From NCBI RefSeq assembly GCF_900095845.1, contig NZ_FMIX01000004.1, forward strand, positions 1,185,501 to 1,249,500: DNA of 64,000 nt. Reading direction: 5' to 3'. The stretch is from Streptococcus timonensis (GTDB lineage: Bacteria > Bacillota > Bacilli > Lactobacillales > Streptococcaceae). The stretch's first letter is position 1. Every line of letters begins with the position of its first letter. Under the pieces are notes generated by a model that ran no database searches, was not told where the DNA came from, and saw only the letters and a list, made by a program, of their open reading frames with translations. Below, one piece after another: positions 32,341 to 42,039 of this stretch. Both the position numbers and the translations under genes were made by a program.

Positions 32341-32598
32341 TCAAATCATTCCCTTTAACTTCTCATGATATTTTTCAAGCCACTCACGGTTGTCAGATAG
32401 CTCATAACTTTTTAATTCTTCTAACTTTATGAGTATATCGTCATTTAGCAGGTCAAATAATTGTTCATTTTCAACCTCTAGTAAATCGCCATTGATTGAT
32501 GATAACCACTCGCCAAAATCAAAAGAGAAATCCCAAACGCTGACTTTCTCATCAAGGACTTGCTCAAACATTTTTAAAACTTCTTCGCTTTTATTCAA
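32341..32598 (-). CDS. Putative immunity protein for the MuF-toxin-like gene
   Basis: A small, very acidic helical protein directly after the minor head gene. Start choice: TTG at 32598 with AAAGGA 10 bases upstream, overlapping the toxin stop codon; an ATG at 32571 would give 76 aa. The frame back to 32646 is unlikely because it lies inside the upstream gene. Acidic single-domain proteins encoded just after a polymorphic toxin are usually its inhibitor. This role is inference; the family was not recognised. Tryptophan- and acid-rich patches (VWDFSFDFGEWL) could cover a basic RNase face. Confidence 0.55.
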   Translation of the reverse strand: MNKSEEVLKMFEQVLDEKVSVWDFSFDFGEWLSSINGDLLEVENEQLFDLLNDDILIKLEELKSYELSDNREWLEKYHEKLKGMI

Positions 32599-34243
32599 TT
32601 TTAGTAAATCCTTTCTTAATCTTATTTTGTGGAAATACAGTAACAACTACACCAGTGGTAGGCTCTGTAAAAATAGAAATCCTATTATAATGTCTGACAT
32701 GTCGTCCATCTCTATCAGAAATATAATTTACTGGTTGACTCATCATGTTAAGGATAGTTTGGTAGTTGTATTTTATTGTTCCATTTTTGCGTTGTAATCT
32801 CTCAATATATCTAGCGATACCATGGTCACCAAATAAAATACCATCTTTTTTGAAATTCCAATAAGCCTCTTTTGCTTGTTCTTTTTGTCTGTCGTTAAGT
32901 CGTTCTACTATATCACCGTTAAGGTAAGAGATGACACGATTATCATGCCTAAGTTGCCATTTTTGGTCACGGTCTAAGGCTTTGAAATCACTATAAGACT
33001 TAGGTGCTTTGTTTCCTAAATTTTGTAGTATTTCAGAATACTCCTTTTTAGAGCGTTTGTCAATCGTTTTGTATAGTTTTTTTACAGCGTCATCATCATA
33101 GTAGTATTTCTCTCTAGCATAATCTCTGTGTAGGTAAGGGTGTTGACTCAAAAAGCCTCTCATAGCTCCCTGTTTCATTCTCACCTTACTCTTATATTTA
33201 GATATTAGCTCACTGTCTCCTAGCTTTTCTGCAACATGCAAAAGCTCCTTAGACTTCCTGATAGATCTTTCTAGGGCTCTCTGTTTAGCCTGTACGTTTG
33301 CATTTGCTATAGCCTCCTCAGGTGTTAGGTCTTTCAAATGATCAGGCAAATCAGGCTTGTAGTTGACCCCTGGGATGTATGGTGTCATCTCATGAGTGCA
33401 ATTTATACCTTGACATCCGGCAGGATGACCGTAGCCATAATCAGCTAAAGCTAAGACACGCTCTCCAGCCTCAGTTCTAGCAACTCCAGTAGTTACTATC
33501 TGATGTTGTAGAGGAGCACACATCTCTCTTGCTGTGGCTTTTTTGTGGTAGTAAAAGGTATCTATACCTAATTCCTCAGCTGGAGCCATTCTGACCTCAC
33601 GGTAGACCCTCCAAGCTGTTGACTTGATGACCTGTCTAGCATAAGTGTCAGCTTTCCAGCGCTTGCCTTGGCTATCAGTAAAGCCGTAAAATCCCTTTTC
33701 AGCCCATTTCATGACTGTATCAGAGATAGCTTTGTCTGATGTAGTAAGCCCTGTGACCACTTTGGCTACACTCTCCTCAATGATAGACTGATAGACCTTT
33801 CTGACACTCATTGGCAAAGTGGTATTGATGAGGTTATCTATGTCTCCCATGGTCTGATTGACATAAGCAGCTAGATTGGTCTGTATGAGTGAGTTATCGG
33901 TAAATTGTCCACCCATAGACTCAAGTAACTGCTCTTTAGTGTCTTTATATACTTTGTATCCCTCATTTTGGATGACATACCTGAGCTGTTCCTCAGCAAT
34001 TCCTGAGCGCTCTGAGATAAGGCTGACATTATCATCATTAAGCAAGCCCATCTCATTCATTTTCTCAAGTTGCCAGATATAAGGGTTATCATTAAGACTA
34101 GCAGAGCCACGCTCTTTGATACGGTCTATTACTTGGTCAAAAAGGTCAAGAGTTAGCTGATGGTAAATGTCAGCTACTCTACTAGCGTCAAGCATTAATT
34201 GCTGATCATTTAGCTTGATTGGTTTCTTTTTGACATCAGCCAT
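32591..34243 (-). CDS. MuF-type minor head protein with toxin-like C-terminus
   Basis: The 550-aa protein starts as a phage minor capsid protein of the MuF/Phage_min_cap2 kind (residues 1-310, with a Cys/His-containing stretch: CAPLQHQ, YGHPAGCQGINCTHEMTPY). A basic helical linker follows (310-420). The last 130 residues look like a separate small domain: FGDHGIARYIERLQRKNG, then SDRDGRHVRHYNRISIF and GVVVTVFPQNK. Its basic/His/Arg strands resemble BECR-fold RNase toxins attached to MuF proteins in temperate phages. It is followed by an overlapping small acidic gene, as toxins are by immunity genes. The toxin call is inference. Confidence 0.75.
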   Translation of the reverse strand: MADVKKKPIKLNDQQLMLDASRVADIYHQLTLDLFDQVIDRIKERGSASLNDNPYIWQLEKMNEMGLLNDDNVSLISERSGIAEEQLRYVIQNEGYKVYKDTKEQLLESMGGQFTDNSLIQTNLAAYVNQTMGDIDNLINTTLPMSVRKVYQSIIEESVAKVVTGLTTSDKAISDTVMKWAEKGFYGFTDSQGKRWKADTYARQVIKSTAWRVYREVRMAPAEELGIDTFYYHKKATAREMCAPLQHQIVTTGVARTEAGERVLALADYGYGHPAGCQGINCTHEMTPYIPGVNYKPDLPDHLKDLTPEEAIANANVQAKQRALERSIRKSKELLHVAEKLGDSELISKYKSKVRMKQGAMRGFLSQHPYLHRDYAREKYYYDDDAVKKLYKTIDKRSKKEYSEILQNLGNKAPKSYSDFKALDRDQKWQLRHDNRVISYLNGDIVERLNDRQKEQAKEAYWNFKKDGILFGDHGIARYIERLQRKNGTIKYNYQTILNMMSQPVNYISDRDGRHVRHYNRISIFTEPTTGVVVTVFPQNKIKKGFTKIE

Positions 34244-34247
34244 TTAA

Positions 34248-35756
34248 TCACTCTCCATAAATTGAGACATCCTCAGGGCTACGCTCATCATTTACATCAT
34301 CAATGACATTGCCATCAATCTCAGCCTTAATCTTTTTGGCTTTTTCAGGTGTCACGTTTAGGACTTTCTCAATAGCCATTGTGTCAGTACCAAAACCAGC
34401 ATTTACTACTTTTATCCAGTAGTCCAGTTCAGCATTTCTGTCAGTAAAGACACCATCATCAAGATTGACGCTGATTTTGTCCATCTCAGGGATTTCACCT
34501 GAGTATAGTTTATAAGCCTTGGCAAGTTCTAGCATTGAGATGATGAGTTCTTTTAGAGACTGCTCTACTAGGCTGACAATACTATTTCTCATTTGGTATG
34601 TGTCAGAGTTCTCAGAGACAATCTCTGTAGCTGTTTTCATTGACTTACCGTCAAAGCTAAACATACCAGCGGATACACCAATCTGCATTTCAAAGAGTGC
34701 CAAGCCCTCGTTAATAGCCTTGATGTAGTCATCTGATCGGATTGGTGTAGTAAGGTCTGTGATACCTATGCCCTTATCAATGTCACCAGAGTCAAATTGC
34801 TCATAGACATTGTGGCCTGCCTCAAATTCACGCTTGACTATGACATTATCACCATCTTGATTGTATTCTGCTTTAATCATTTGGCTAGGCACGGCCACCC
34901 TACGCTGACCCATCTTGACCTCCCACATAAACTCATCATAAGTTGTATTAAGAAAGTCTATTGTAGTCTTAGCATTGTCAAAGATAGACAAACCTAGTGG
35001 ACTGTTAATATCTTTGTTATTCATGCCTGGAGGTTTTAGATAAGTGAATAGTGGACGACTCAATCTATTTAACTCCACAACTTCCTCTAAATCCTCATAA
35101 ATTTCTGACAGTGGCACTCTTGAGCCTACTGCATGCTTATTATCAGACCTGTATAGCTCGTTTGATACTGTGTATTTATCATTTGACCACTCATGAAATT
35201 CAATCAGTGTGTAATATCTCTGCTTGTTGCCATCAGCTTTGATGGTCTTGGTCACGATTGCAGCACTAGACACATCCTGAGTGTTAGATTGCAATGGCAA
35301 AAAGACAGGCGCTTGAATAAATGACACCCTTACACGGTCATCATCAATATAAGGCCTCATAGCAAGACCACCAAGGGCTAAACAACTCTCAAGGTATCGC
35401 TCAAAGTTCTTTGTAAATCGGTCATCTTGTAGCTGTTGCTGGATAAACTTATTAGCTTGCTCGTTATCTACTTTAATTTCAGCCTGTTCATTAAATACAA
35501 GGCTTGCAATTTTCTTAGCAGCTGTACGGCCAATAGGTAGGTGGTTGAAATCTCTTTTATTTTTAGCCCCATTACTATCTCTGTACTCTACTTGAGGATA
35601 ATGGCCTGAAAAATACTTAATATTCTCTCTAATACGGTCATACTCTGCTGATGATACTGCTATTTTTGGATGATCAGTGATGTAAGTTAGGTTTTGAGTA
35701 GTCATCACATATTTACTCCTTTTAAAAATATCTTTAATTGTTTGGACTATTCCCAT
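34248..35756 (-). CDS. Portal protein (copy B, complete)
   Basis: This 502-aa protein forms the dodecameric ring for DNA entry and exit. It fits the SPP1 Gp6-like portal family: N-terminal DHPKIAVSSAEYDRI, core LPIGRTAAKKIASLVFNE, and a stem region TPIRSDDYIKAINEGLALFEMQIGVSAGMF (split). It lies between terL and the MuF-type gene, the normal order. Copy A's version is cut by the window edge. Confidence 0.9.
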   Translation of the reverse strand: MGIVQTIKDIFKRSKYVMTTQNLTYITDHPKIAVSSAEYDRIRENIKYFSGHYPQVEYRDSNGAKNKRDFNHLPIGRTAAKKIASLVFNEQAEIKVDNEQANKFIQQQLQDDRFTKNFERYLESCLALGGLAMRPYIDDDRVRVSFIQAPVFLPLQSNTQDVSSAAIVTKTIKADGNKQRYYTLIEFHEWSNDKYTVSNELYRSDNKHAVGSRVPLSEIYEDLEEVVELNRLSRPLFTYLKPPGMNNKDINSPLGLSIFDNAKTTIDFLNTTYDEFMWEVKMGQRRVAVPSQMIKAEYNQDGDNVIVKREFEAGHNVYEQFDSGDIDKGIGITDLTTPIRSDDYIKAINEGLALFEMQIGVSAGMFSFDGKSMKTATEIVSENSDTYQMRNSIVSLVEQSLKELIISMLELAKAYKLYSGEIPEMDKISVNLDDGVFTDRNAELDYWIKVVNAGFGTDTMAIEKVLNVTPEKAKKIKAEIDGNVIDDVNDERSPEDVSIYGE

Positions 35757-35768
35757 TACTAGCTCCTT

Positions 35769-37067
35769 TTAGGCTTTTAGATTTAACTCTCTAGCGTTAT
35801 CTAGGACAAAATACTTGAAACCATCTACCGTGTGGTCATCTTCCTTGATGACTTTAGGGTCATCTGTGTTGATGGTCTTGTCATCATATCGGTACATCTT
35901 ATGCTCCTCAATGAATACCCTGTTATTTTGGGTATCAAGGTAATAAAAACGCCCCTCAGCTAGTAAGCTAATGACCATGTCTATCATAGTCTGATTTTTC
36001 TTCTTAGCAACTGGGTGCCAGCGTTCTCCATAATCTCTGAAATATTGGTTTCTCAAAGCTCCCTCTGCACTATCAATGGTCATCTTGAGTTTAGGTACTC
36101 TGTACTGTTTCATGACCTTATCTATAAAATCATGTACCATCACAGATAGCTCACTAGGGGCTTTCTTGATGGTTTTTCCAGCTGGTGAGTAGTAGAAAGT
36201 ATCAAGCAATATGACCTTACCTTTTGCTGTGAGTCCATAAGCTCCACAGGTGGTTGCTGATTGCTGGTGTCCAGTATCCATAGCAAATGATATGCCTATT
36301 AGCTTATCATCAGTAGGGAGGCTCTCTAGTGGTTTAAAATAGCTCATGTTATAGACATGATTACCTAAACCGATAACCTCACCCAAATACATCCATCTGT
36401 AATAGTCAGGGTCAGTTTCTTTATAGCGCTCTATCTTCTCAATCATCTGCCTAGACAAAAAGCCTAGTCTATCATCAAGGTAGGTGCTATGATGGATCAT
36501 GTAAGTAGGGTCACTAGCTTTCTCAGCTACCCACTCATTTATCCAGTCATAGGGATTGCGTGGAGGGTTGTAAGTGAAATAGACTTTAACCTCTTTACCG
36601 TTTGGCAATTCTTGACGGATGAAAGTATCCTCAACTATGTCAATATCCTCACGGCCAGCAAACTCAGCAAGCTCCTCAAACCATACAGCCATGACATAGC
36701 CTTTAGCTATTTTTTGTGACTTGAGTTTCATAGGGTCATCAACCCCATAGAAATAAAAAGCCGTTCCTGTCTTGATATGAGTTATCTGTAAGGGAGATTT
36801 CCCAAACTTAAACTGATTAGCTAAGCCCATCTCATAGATAGCCCATCTAATCTGCTCATATACTGACATTCTCAAGTACTTGCCTACTTTGCGTAAGACT
36901 ACCACATTACCCATGGGGTCATTGATAAAGTCATTCACAAGGTCAATAGAGACCACTGATGACTTAGTAGAGGCACGGCCACCCTTTAGCACTACATGGC
37001 TCTTGGGTGTAAAGAGGACTTCATCAAATACTGGGTTAATCAATTTGGCTAGGTTCAGTGTTACCAT
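35769..37067 (-). CDS. terL: Terminase large subunit (copy B)
   Basis: Same 432-aa product as the gene at 950-2248. The same ATG is preferred over the upstream TTG. Here the complete portal gene follows, so the packaging operon is intact. Confidence 0.92.
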   Translation of the reverse strand: MVTLNLAKLINPVFDEVLFTPKSHVVLKGGRASTKSSVVSIDLVNDFINDPMGNVVVLRKVGKYLRMSVYEQIRWAIYEMGLANQFKFGKSPLQITHIKTGTAFYFYGVDDPMKLKSQKIAKGYVMAVWFEELAEFAGREDIDIVEDTFIRQELPNGKEVKVYFTYNPPRNPYDWINEWVAEKASDPTYMIHHSTYLDDRLGFLSRQMIEKIERYKETDPDYYRWMYLGEVIGLGNHVYNMSYFKPLESLPTDDKLIGISFAMDTGHQQSATTCGAYGLTAKGKVILLDTFYYSPAGKTIKKAPSELSVMVHDFIDKVMKQYRVPKLKMTIDSAEGALRNQYFRDYGERWHPVAKKKNQTMIDMVISLLAEGRFYYLDTQNNRVFIEEHKMYRYDDKTINTDDPKVIKEDDHTVDGFKYFVLDNARELNLKA

Positions 37068-37536
37068 TGTACTCACTCCTATCAAATGTAAATCCAGTTA
37101 TGACTGTATCATCCTCATCATTAGAGCCTAACTGTGCCTTGAGGTTTTCGATTTCAAGCCTTAGTTTCTTATCAGCTAACTCTAAATCTCTGAAAGCCAT
37201 ATTGTTCATTCCATCTAAAGCTGACAAGAATGCTGTTGAATTAGCTTGTCTCACTCCCTCAATCTCAATACTTGCTCTAGCTTTGTTTTTTAGCCATTCA
37301 TACTCATTGAAAGCCTGCTCTCTAGACCATAGAGCCATGTTTGAGAATTGTTTCAATAATTCTCTGTACCTTGACAAAACCTTTACATTTTGGAGCAAGA
37401 CGGCTGCTTTGCTATCAACACTGCTATCTAGCCATTTTTTTGATGATGGATAGGCTTGTCTATATGCTTGTCTTTGAGATAGTCCAGTGATTATCCCTTG
37501 TACAAACAGCTCCTGTTTTGGGGTTAATTTATCCAC
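37036..37536 (-). CDS. terS: Terminase small subunit (copy B)
   Basis: Same as 2217-2717; GTG start, 31-bp overlap with terL. Confidence 0.85.
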   Translation of the reverse strand: MDKLTPKQELFVQGIITGLSQRQAYRQAYPSSKKWLDSSVDSKAAVLLQNVKVLSRYRELLKQFSNMALWSREQAFNEYEWLKNKARASIEIEGVRQANSTAFLSALDGMNNMAFRDLELADKKLRLEIENLKAQLGSNDEDDTVITGFTFDRSEYNGNTEPSQID

Positions 37537-37559
37537 TCACCAGACTACCTCCTCTCTGG

Positions 37560-37589
37560 TAAAATAAAAAAGCCACTCAATGAGTGACT
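37560..37589 (-). terminator. Terminator upstream of terS (copy B)
   Basis: Second copy of the hairpin at 2741-2770. Confidence 0.7.
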
Positions 37590-37850
37590 TAATGCAAGCA
37601 GACTACAGACTTGCAAACTGATAGATACTACATTTGTTTTTTTATTTTTTGTAGTCATTTAAGATAGCGCCTGGAATTGAACCAGAGGCAAACCGTAGGA
37701 GCAACATTTTAGAGGTTTACCGTAACCTTTACCACTACCATAAAGAGGCCGTAGCCTCAAAAACATAAGGAGATAATATCAAACCTTTTCAGCATTTGAC
37801 ACTATCATTTTATCAGATTTTAAAAACCGTGCTAACAATTTTTAGCCTTA
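37590..37850 (-). other. Packaging/late-leader region with T-arm-like stem (copy B)
   Basis: Second copy of 2771-3031; no gene, same series of stems, no difference seen. Confidence 0.45.
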
Positions 37851-38273
37851 TTAGTCCGATTTAGTCCGATTTAGTAAATCATTTAACTCACTAATAGCTA
37901 AACCTCTCCAGGTATAAAATGTAGTTCTACTGATCTCCATCTTGTCACAAATGTCATCTACATACATCTTATTTATGTATGTCATCCGTAATACTGTCCT
38001 ATACTTTGGATTTGATAGCTTATTGATCAGCCTGCTTAGCTCTAGCTTTCTATCTATGATTTCTTTGATGTCACGCTCTATCTCTTGTTTCATAGTAATT
38101 AACTGAGCATACACATCATCAATTTTTCTAACTTGGCCACTTTGGACTTTTACATCAGTCCATTTAGGGCTTGAGAGTAGCCCAGCCTCAAGCTCATTGA
38201 TTTCATCTATACGGCTTTGGATGTCCATGTCCAAGCTCTGTAACTCTGTCAAGAGTTCTTTAGCTTTGCTCAC
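37851..38273 (-). CDS. ArpU/DUF1492-type late regulator (copy B)
   Basis: Same 140-aa protein as 3032-3454. As the product acts in trans, one lysogen carries two identical doses. Confidence 0.75.
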   Translation of the reverse strand: MSKAKELLTELQSLDMDIQSRIDEINELEAGLLSSPKWTDVKVQSGQVRKIDDVYAQLITMKQEIERDIKEIIDRKLELSRLINKLSNPKYRTVLRMTYINKMYVDDICDKMEISRTTFYTWRGLAISELNDLLNRTKSD

Positions 38274-38285
38274 TCTCTATCTCCT

Positions 38286-38552
38286 CTAGCTATTCTTATT
38301 TAATAGTTCCAAAGTCTCCTCATATTTCAGATTGACCTTTATATTTTGTTCTTCATGACTAAGTCCAAAATTTCTTGGAAGTCTGAAATAAATGATAGTT
38401 GAATTATCATGATTTTTGATAACTGAAAAAATGTGTTTGAGCCATTCTTTTCTAATCGCTATATTAGGAAAGACTACAAGCTCTGGCTTTCCCTCTTTAG
38501 TTGGTTTCTTTGTTTTTGCAGTTCCTAAATACGGATATTTTCTAGGTCTCAT
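38286..38552 (-). CDS. Hypothetical protein, 88 aa (copy B)
   Basis: Same as 3467-3733. Confidence 0.6.
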   Translation of the reverse strand: MRPRKYPYLGTAKTKKPTKEGKPELVVFPNIAIRKEWLKHIFSVIKNHDNSTIIYFRLPRNFGLSHEEQNIKVNLKYEETLELLNKNS

Positions 38553-38722
38553 TTTCCTGCCTCCTCTGCCATACACTGCAACCATACAAGACTCTCATAT
38601 AAATCCCTTGCATGGCTCTTGATATTTCCTAGCTCATAGCTGTCTAGCTTATCTGAGTTGTTTATAATATCAATTTTTAAATTATTGATAGCTAAAATAA
38701 AATCTTTTTTCAGTTGGTTCAT
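38549..38722 (-). CDS. Small hypothetical protein, 57 aa (copy B)
   Basis: Same as 3730-3903, with ATGA overlaps on both sides. Confidence 0.6.
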   Translation of the reverse strand: MNQLKKDFILAINNLKIDIINNSDKLDSYELGNIKSHARDLYESLVWLQCMAEEAGK

Positions 38723-38931
38723 TCTTCCGCCTCCTGAACTATATCCAGTACATTCAAAAGTTTATCTACTGATTTTTGAGTGATGGAGATATGATGTTCT
38801 CCAACATTGTAAGGAGTCCGCAAGAATAAGACATTAGCACCTAAAACAATACGACTAATATCTTCTATGTTGATGAGTTCATATTCAATATTCCCTCTAT
38901 AACAAGATTGAATTTCAACAAATTTTGCCAT
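38719..38931 (-). CDS. Hypothetical protein, 70 aa (copy B)
   Basis: Same as 3900-4112. Confidence 0.6.
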   Translation of the reverse strand: MAKFVEIQSCYRGNIEYELINIEDISRIVLGANVLFLRTPYNVGEHHISITQKSVDKLLNVLDIVQEAEE

Positions 38932-39458
38932 CACTCCACCTCCTCAACTTCAATCCCCTCGCAATTGAATACCCAGCCAAAACCAACTTGTTCTAGTTCT
39001 TTTCGGGTAAATTTACTTCTTAATCTGCTTTGTAAAAATCTTAAGAAATTCTCATCTTTAATACTTACTAGATACTGATCTACTGCTTTTAACTTTACCA
39101 AATACCTTTTTTCTTTATTGACTTCGTATCCGTCAAGTATGGCTTTTATCAATCTTTTTCTGTTTTTAGGTAGTCTAGCTTCTCTCGTCAAATGTTTTAA
39201 TTCTGTGCCGTCTCTATCCGTTAACTCATAACCCCAGCCAGTTCTTGAAACATGATATAAAGCTGTTGCAACATCACCTTCATAATTTAAATTAAACGTT
39301 TCAAGAAATTTTGCCTCTTCCTCAGACACTTTGACTTTTTCGGGTTCGTCTAGTTCAGAAATAAGTTTTATTACCATATCTTTTTCGACATATTTAGTTT
39401 TATTCCCGAAAATATTTTTTAAACATTTTATCCGTTCAATCAATTCTTGTTTATTCAT
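38931..39458 (-). CDS. DUF1642 family protein (copy B, Arg variant)
   Basis: As 4112-4639 except for T at 39041, which gives NFLRFLQ (Arg for Gly). Confidence 0.75.
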   Translation of the reverse strand: MNKQELIERIKCLKNIFGNKTKYVEKDMVIKLISELDEPEKVKVSEEEAKFLETFNLNYEGDVATALYHVSRTGWGYELTDRDGTELKHLTREARLPKNRKRLIKAILDGYEVNKEKRYLVKLKAVDQYLVSIKDENFLRFLQSRLRSKFTRKELEQVGFGWVFNCEGIEVEEVE

Positions 39459-39470
39459 TACTCTACCTCC

Positions 39471-39704
39471 TTACTCCTCTCCTATCAAGACATTTAGTGG
39501 GACACCAAAGAAACTAGCAACATCCTGTACTTTGTATAAATTAGGATTTTTTATCTTACGTTCCCAACATGAGATACTTGACTCTGAATAACCTAATTTA
39601 TAGGCAAACTCACTAATTGTCAAACCTATTTCTAATCGTTTTTGTCTCAGCATAAAAGCAAATCGCTCACGTTGTTTTTCTGTCAATCGTTTTTTATAGT
39701 CCAT
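39471..39704 (-). CDS. XRE-family HTH protein (copy B, Glu variant)
   Basis: As 4652-4885 except for T at 39583, which gives YSESSIS (Glu for Ala) at the start of the recognition helix. This could alter DNA recognition between the two alleles. Confidence 0.75.
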   Translation of the reverse strand: MDYKKRLTEKQRERFAFMLRQKRLEIGLTISEFAYKLGYSESSISCWERKIKNPNLYKVQDVASFFGVPLNVLIGEE

Positions 39705-40029
39705 CTACATCACCTCTCAAATCTTGCTCTTTGACATAAGAACCATTGACCATTTTACCTTTTCGGTTCTTAATTTCATCCCATGCCATTTGAAAGCAAT
39801 TAGAGATAGACCAGCCTTTTTGTTGACAATAGATAGTCAATACTACCAAAATATCTCCAACTGCGTCCATACCCTCGTTCTCACGATTTTTAAGATGTGC
39901 CTGGGCTAATTCTCCAGCCTCCTCGAATAATTTTAATGCTTGAGCTGTGCTATTGTCTGAGTTATCTAACCCTCTTTCTTTCGCCCAGTTCTCAACTCTA
40001 TTTACTAATAACTCCATATTAGTTGCCAT
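39694..40029 (-). CDS. MazG-like NTP pyrophosphohydrolase (copy B)
   Basis: Same as 4875-5210. Confidence 0.7.
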   Translation of the reverse strand: MATNMELLVNRVENWAKERGLDNSDNSTAQALKLFEEAGELAQAHLKNRENEGMDAVGDILVVLTIYCQQKGWSISNCFQMAWDEIKNRKGKMVNGSYVKEQDLRGDVDGL

Positions 40030-40040
40030 TTTTTGCTCCT

Positions 40041-40088
40041 TTATTTCAAGTATGTAGGCATGTCATCACCTACTCTGATTTTCTCAAT
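40041..40088 (-). pseudogene. DUF1372-like C-terminal remnant (copy B)
   Basis: Same 15-codon remnant as 5222-5269, so it predates the duplication. Confidence 0.4.
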
Positions 40089-40095
40089 TGGCCTC

Positions 40096-40527
40096 CTACG
40101 CCTCTACTACTGGAAAGTGGATTTTACCAATAACTAGCGACCCTACACTGTAGTAATAGCCACCATTGCCATCATCAGCCTCACATTCTGCCAAAGCTAT
40201 TGGATTTTGATTGTGGTAAATAGTGACCGTATTCTCACAAGTGGTTCCGTCCCCATTGTCAAATTTTGTGGGTTCTCCGATTTTTACATCAGTAATGACT
40301 GCGTCTAGTGTGACATTCTTGAACTCTCCACCTGCTGAGGCACAGCAATCACTTTCTGACATTTCAATAGTGACCTTTGTCCCGTCCTCAAGTTCCAGGT
40401 GGTCTTTGTCCCACTTCACAATACGCTTATAGAGTAACAACTCTTTCAGTTCTTCTAGTGAACCATAACGCTCATCTTTGCTGTCCCACATGGAGCACCA
40501 TTCTGGTATTTCAATAGTTTTGGTCAT
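40096..40527 (-). CDS. DUF7448-like protein (copy B)
   Basis: Same as 5277-5708. Confidence 0.55.
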   Translation of the reverse strand: MTKTIEIPEWCSMWDSKDERYGSLEELKELLLYKRIVKWDKDHLELEDGTKVTIEMSESDCCASAGGEFKNVTLDAVITDVKIGEPTKFDNGDGTTCENTVTIYHNQNPIALAECEADDGNGGYYYSVGSLVIGKIHFPVVEA

Positions 40528-40528
40528 C

Positions 40529-40837
40529 TTAATTACCTCTTTTCTTCAAATAGTCAGGGATTTCGTCACCTACTGCCATGCTCTCATATTGTTCCTTTGT
40601 CACTAAAAACTTTCCATAAGAGGGCACTGTGACAGTATAGCGCCCCTCTATGATTTCTTTATCACTGATTTTCCCATGTATTCCTGAGCCAGCATTATCA
40701 ACTTTATAAATAATTATAGGTTGTTTGTTAGTTTCAGGTTGTTTCTTGAGTGGTTCTATGTTACCTAAAATAAGCCCAGCCAAGAAAAATACAATACATA
40801 TAATGGAGTGGTCTATATTATCTATTAGCCATTCCAT
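40529..40837 (-). CDS. DUF1372-like membrane protein (copy B, Ser variant)
   Basis: As 5710-6018 except for A at 40807, which gives IDHSIIC (Ser for Pro) at the edge of the membrane segment. Confidence 0.6.
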   Translation of the reverse strand: MEWLIDNIDHSIICIVFFLAGLILGNIEPLKKQPETNKQPIIIYKVDNAGSGIHGKISDKEIIEGRYTVTVPSYGKFLVTKEQYESMAVGDEIPDYLKKRGN

Positions 40838-41253
40838 CTCATTTCCTCAATTTCTATCTCTATCCTAGGATTTAAGCTGTAAAATTTGCCTACATCATGC
40901 AAAGCTATCTGACCATCATCTTTAAAGACAATCCCTGACATGCTGTCATAAAGAGCTTTCTCATAGTTATCTATGTCAGGCTTTTTGTCTACAGGGATGA
41001 TCTCATCTAGTAGCGCCTGATGATATTTTTTGACCTTAGAGAGGTACTGAGGAGGCTTGATATAAAATCTAAGCCGTGCCCTCAAAGCTCCCTCAAGCAT
41101 TGGCTGACCCATGTACTGATTAGCAATGAGTAACTGGCAACTATTGCGCCATGCTTTCATGCCCTTATCTTCATAAGTCGTAGTAAAATTCCCACGTCTT
41201 GCAAATCTGGGGCGTGACTGTGGCTTTGGTTCAATGTTCAGGACTAGTTCCAT
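40825..41253 (-). CDS. rusA: RusA-family resolvase (copy B)
   Basis: Same as 6006-6434; all catalytic Asp residues kept. Confidence 0.9.
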   Translation of the reverse strand: MELVLNIEPKPQSRPRFARRGNFTTTYEDKGMKAWRNSCQLLIANQYMGQPMLEGALRARLRFYIKPPQYLSKVKKYHQALLDEIIPVDKKPDIDNYEKALYDSMSGIVFKDDGQIALHDVGKFYSLNPRIEIEIEEMRWNG

Positions 41254-41579
41254 TCTAGAGCTCCTTTAAAACCTGCCATCTCAAAGAGGTTCTCTTTGTT
41301 CTCACGGACGAACTCAAAGAATTTCTTGATTTCTTGTAAGTCCTTGATGTTGTCTTTCAACCGTGTCAAGGAGGTATAAAAGACATCACTTTTTGGAATT
41401 GCCTTTATTTTGCACTTGTAGACTGGTTCAAAAAGATCACCATTCTCATCTAGTGTGGGTGCGGCGTCTTTGTTATCAAAGCTAATGCTCATATCATAAT
41501 TTAGGGTCGTAACGACCTCTATTTTTTGTTTCTCAATGATGATAGCAATATTTTCTGTCACATTGATTTTACTTGTCAT
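41244..41579 (-). CDS. Hypothetical protein, 111 aa (copy B)
   Basis: Same as 6425-6760. Confidence 0.65.
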   Translation of the reverse strand: MTSKINVTENIAIIIEKQKIEVVTTLNYDMSISFDNKDAAPTLDENGDLFEPVYKCKIKAIPKSDVFYTSLTRLKDNIKDLQEIKKFFEFVRENKENLFEMAGFKGALEWN

Positions 41580-41607
41580 GTTCTTTCTCCTGTTAAGTTA
41601 GTATTTT

Positions 41608-42039
41608 TTAAAATGGCAAATCATCATCAGAGACACTGAATGGGTCAGCAGGTTGACTGAATGGGTTGTTATTTCCTGTGTAGTTGTTGCTAGGTTGAGC
41701 TGGAGCCTGTTCCTGTTGTTTATTGCGACTCTCTAACAGAGCGACACTCTCAGCGACTACCTCGGTCACATATCTACGCTGACCATCTTTTTCATAAGAT
41801 CTAACCTGTAAGCGCCCTGTGAGTCCAATAAGTGAGCCCTTGCTACAATACTGAGCAATGATGTCAGCTGTGCCACGCCATGCTTGAAAGTTAATAAAAT
41901 CAGCCTCACGGTCTCCATTTTCATTCTTGAAATTGCGATTGACTGCAAGTGTACCCTGCAAGCTAGATACATTGTTAGGCGTTTTTCGTAGATCAGGAGG
42001 CGCTACAAGCCTCCCAATCAAAGTGACATTGTTAATCAT
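41608..42039 (-). CDS. ssb: Single-stranded DNA-binding protein (copy B)
   Basis: Same as 6789-7220, including the DDDLPF tip. Confidence 0.95.
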   Translation of the reverse strand: MINNVTLIGRLVAPPDLRKTPNNVSSLQGTLAVNRNFKNENGDREADFINFQAWRGTADIIAQYCSKGSLIGLTGRLQVRSYEKDGQRRYVTEVVAESVALLESRNKQQEQAPAQPSNNYTGNNNPFSQPADPFSVSDDDLPF

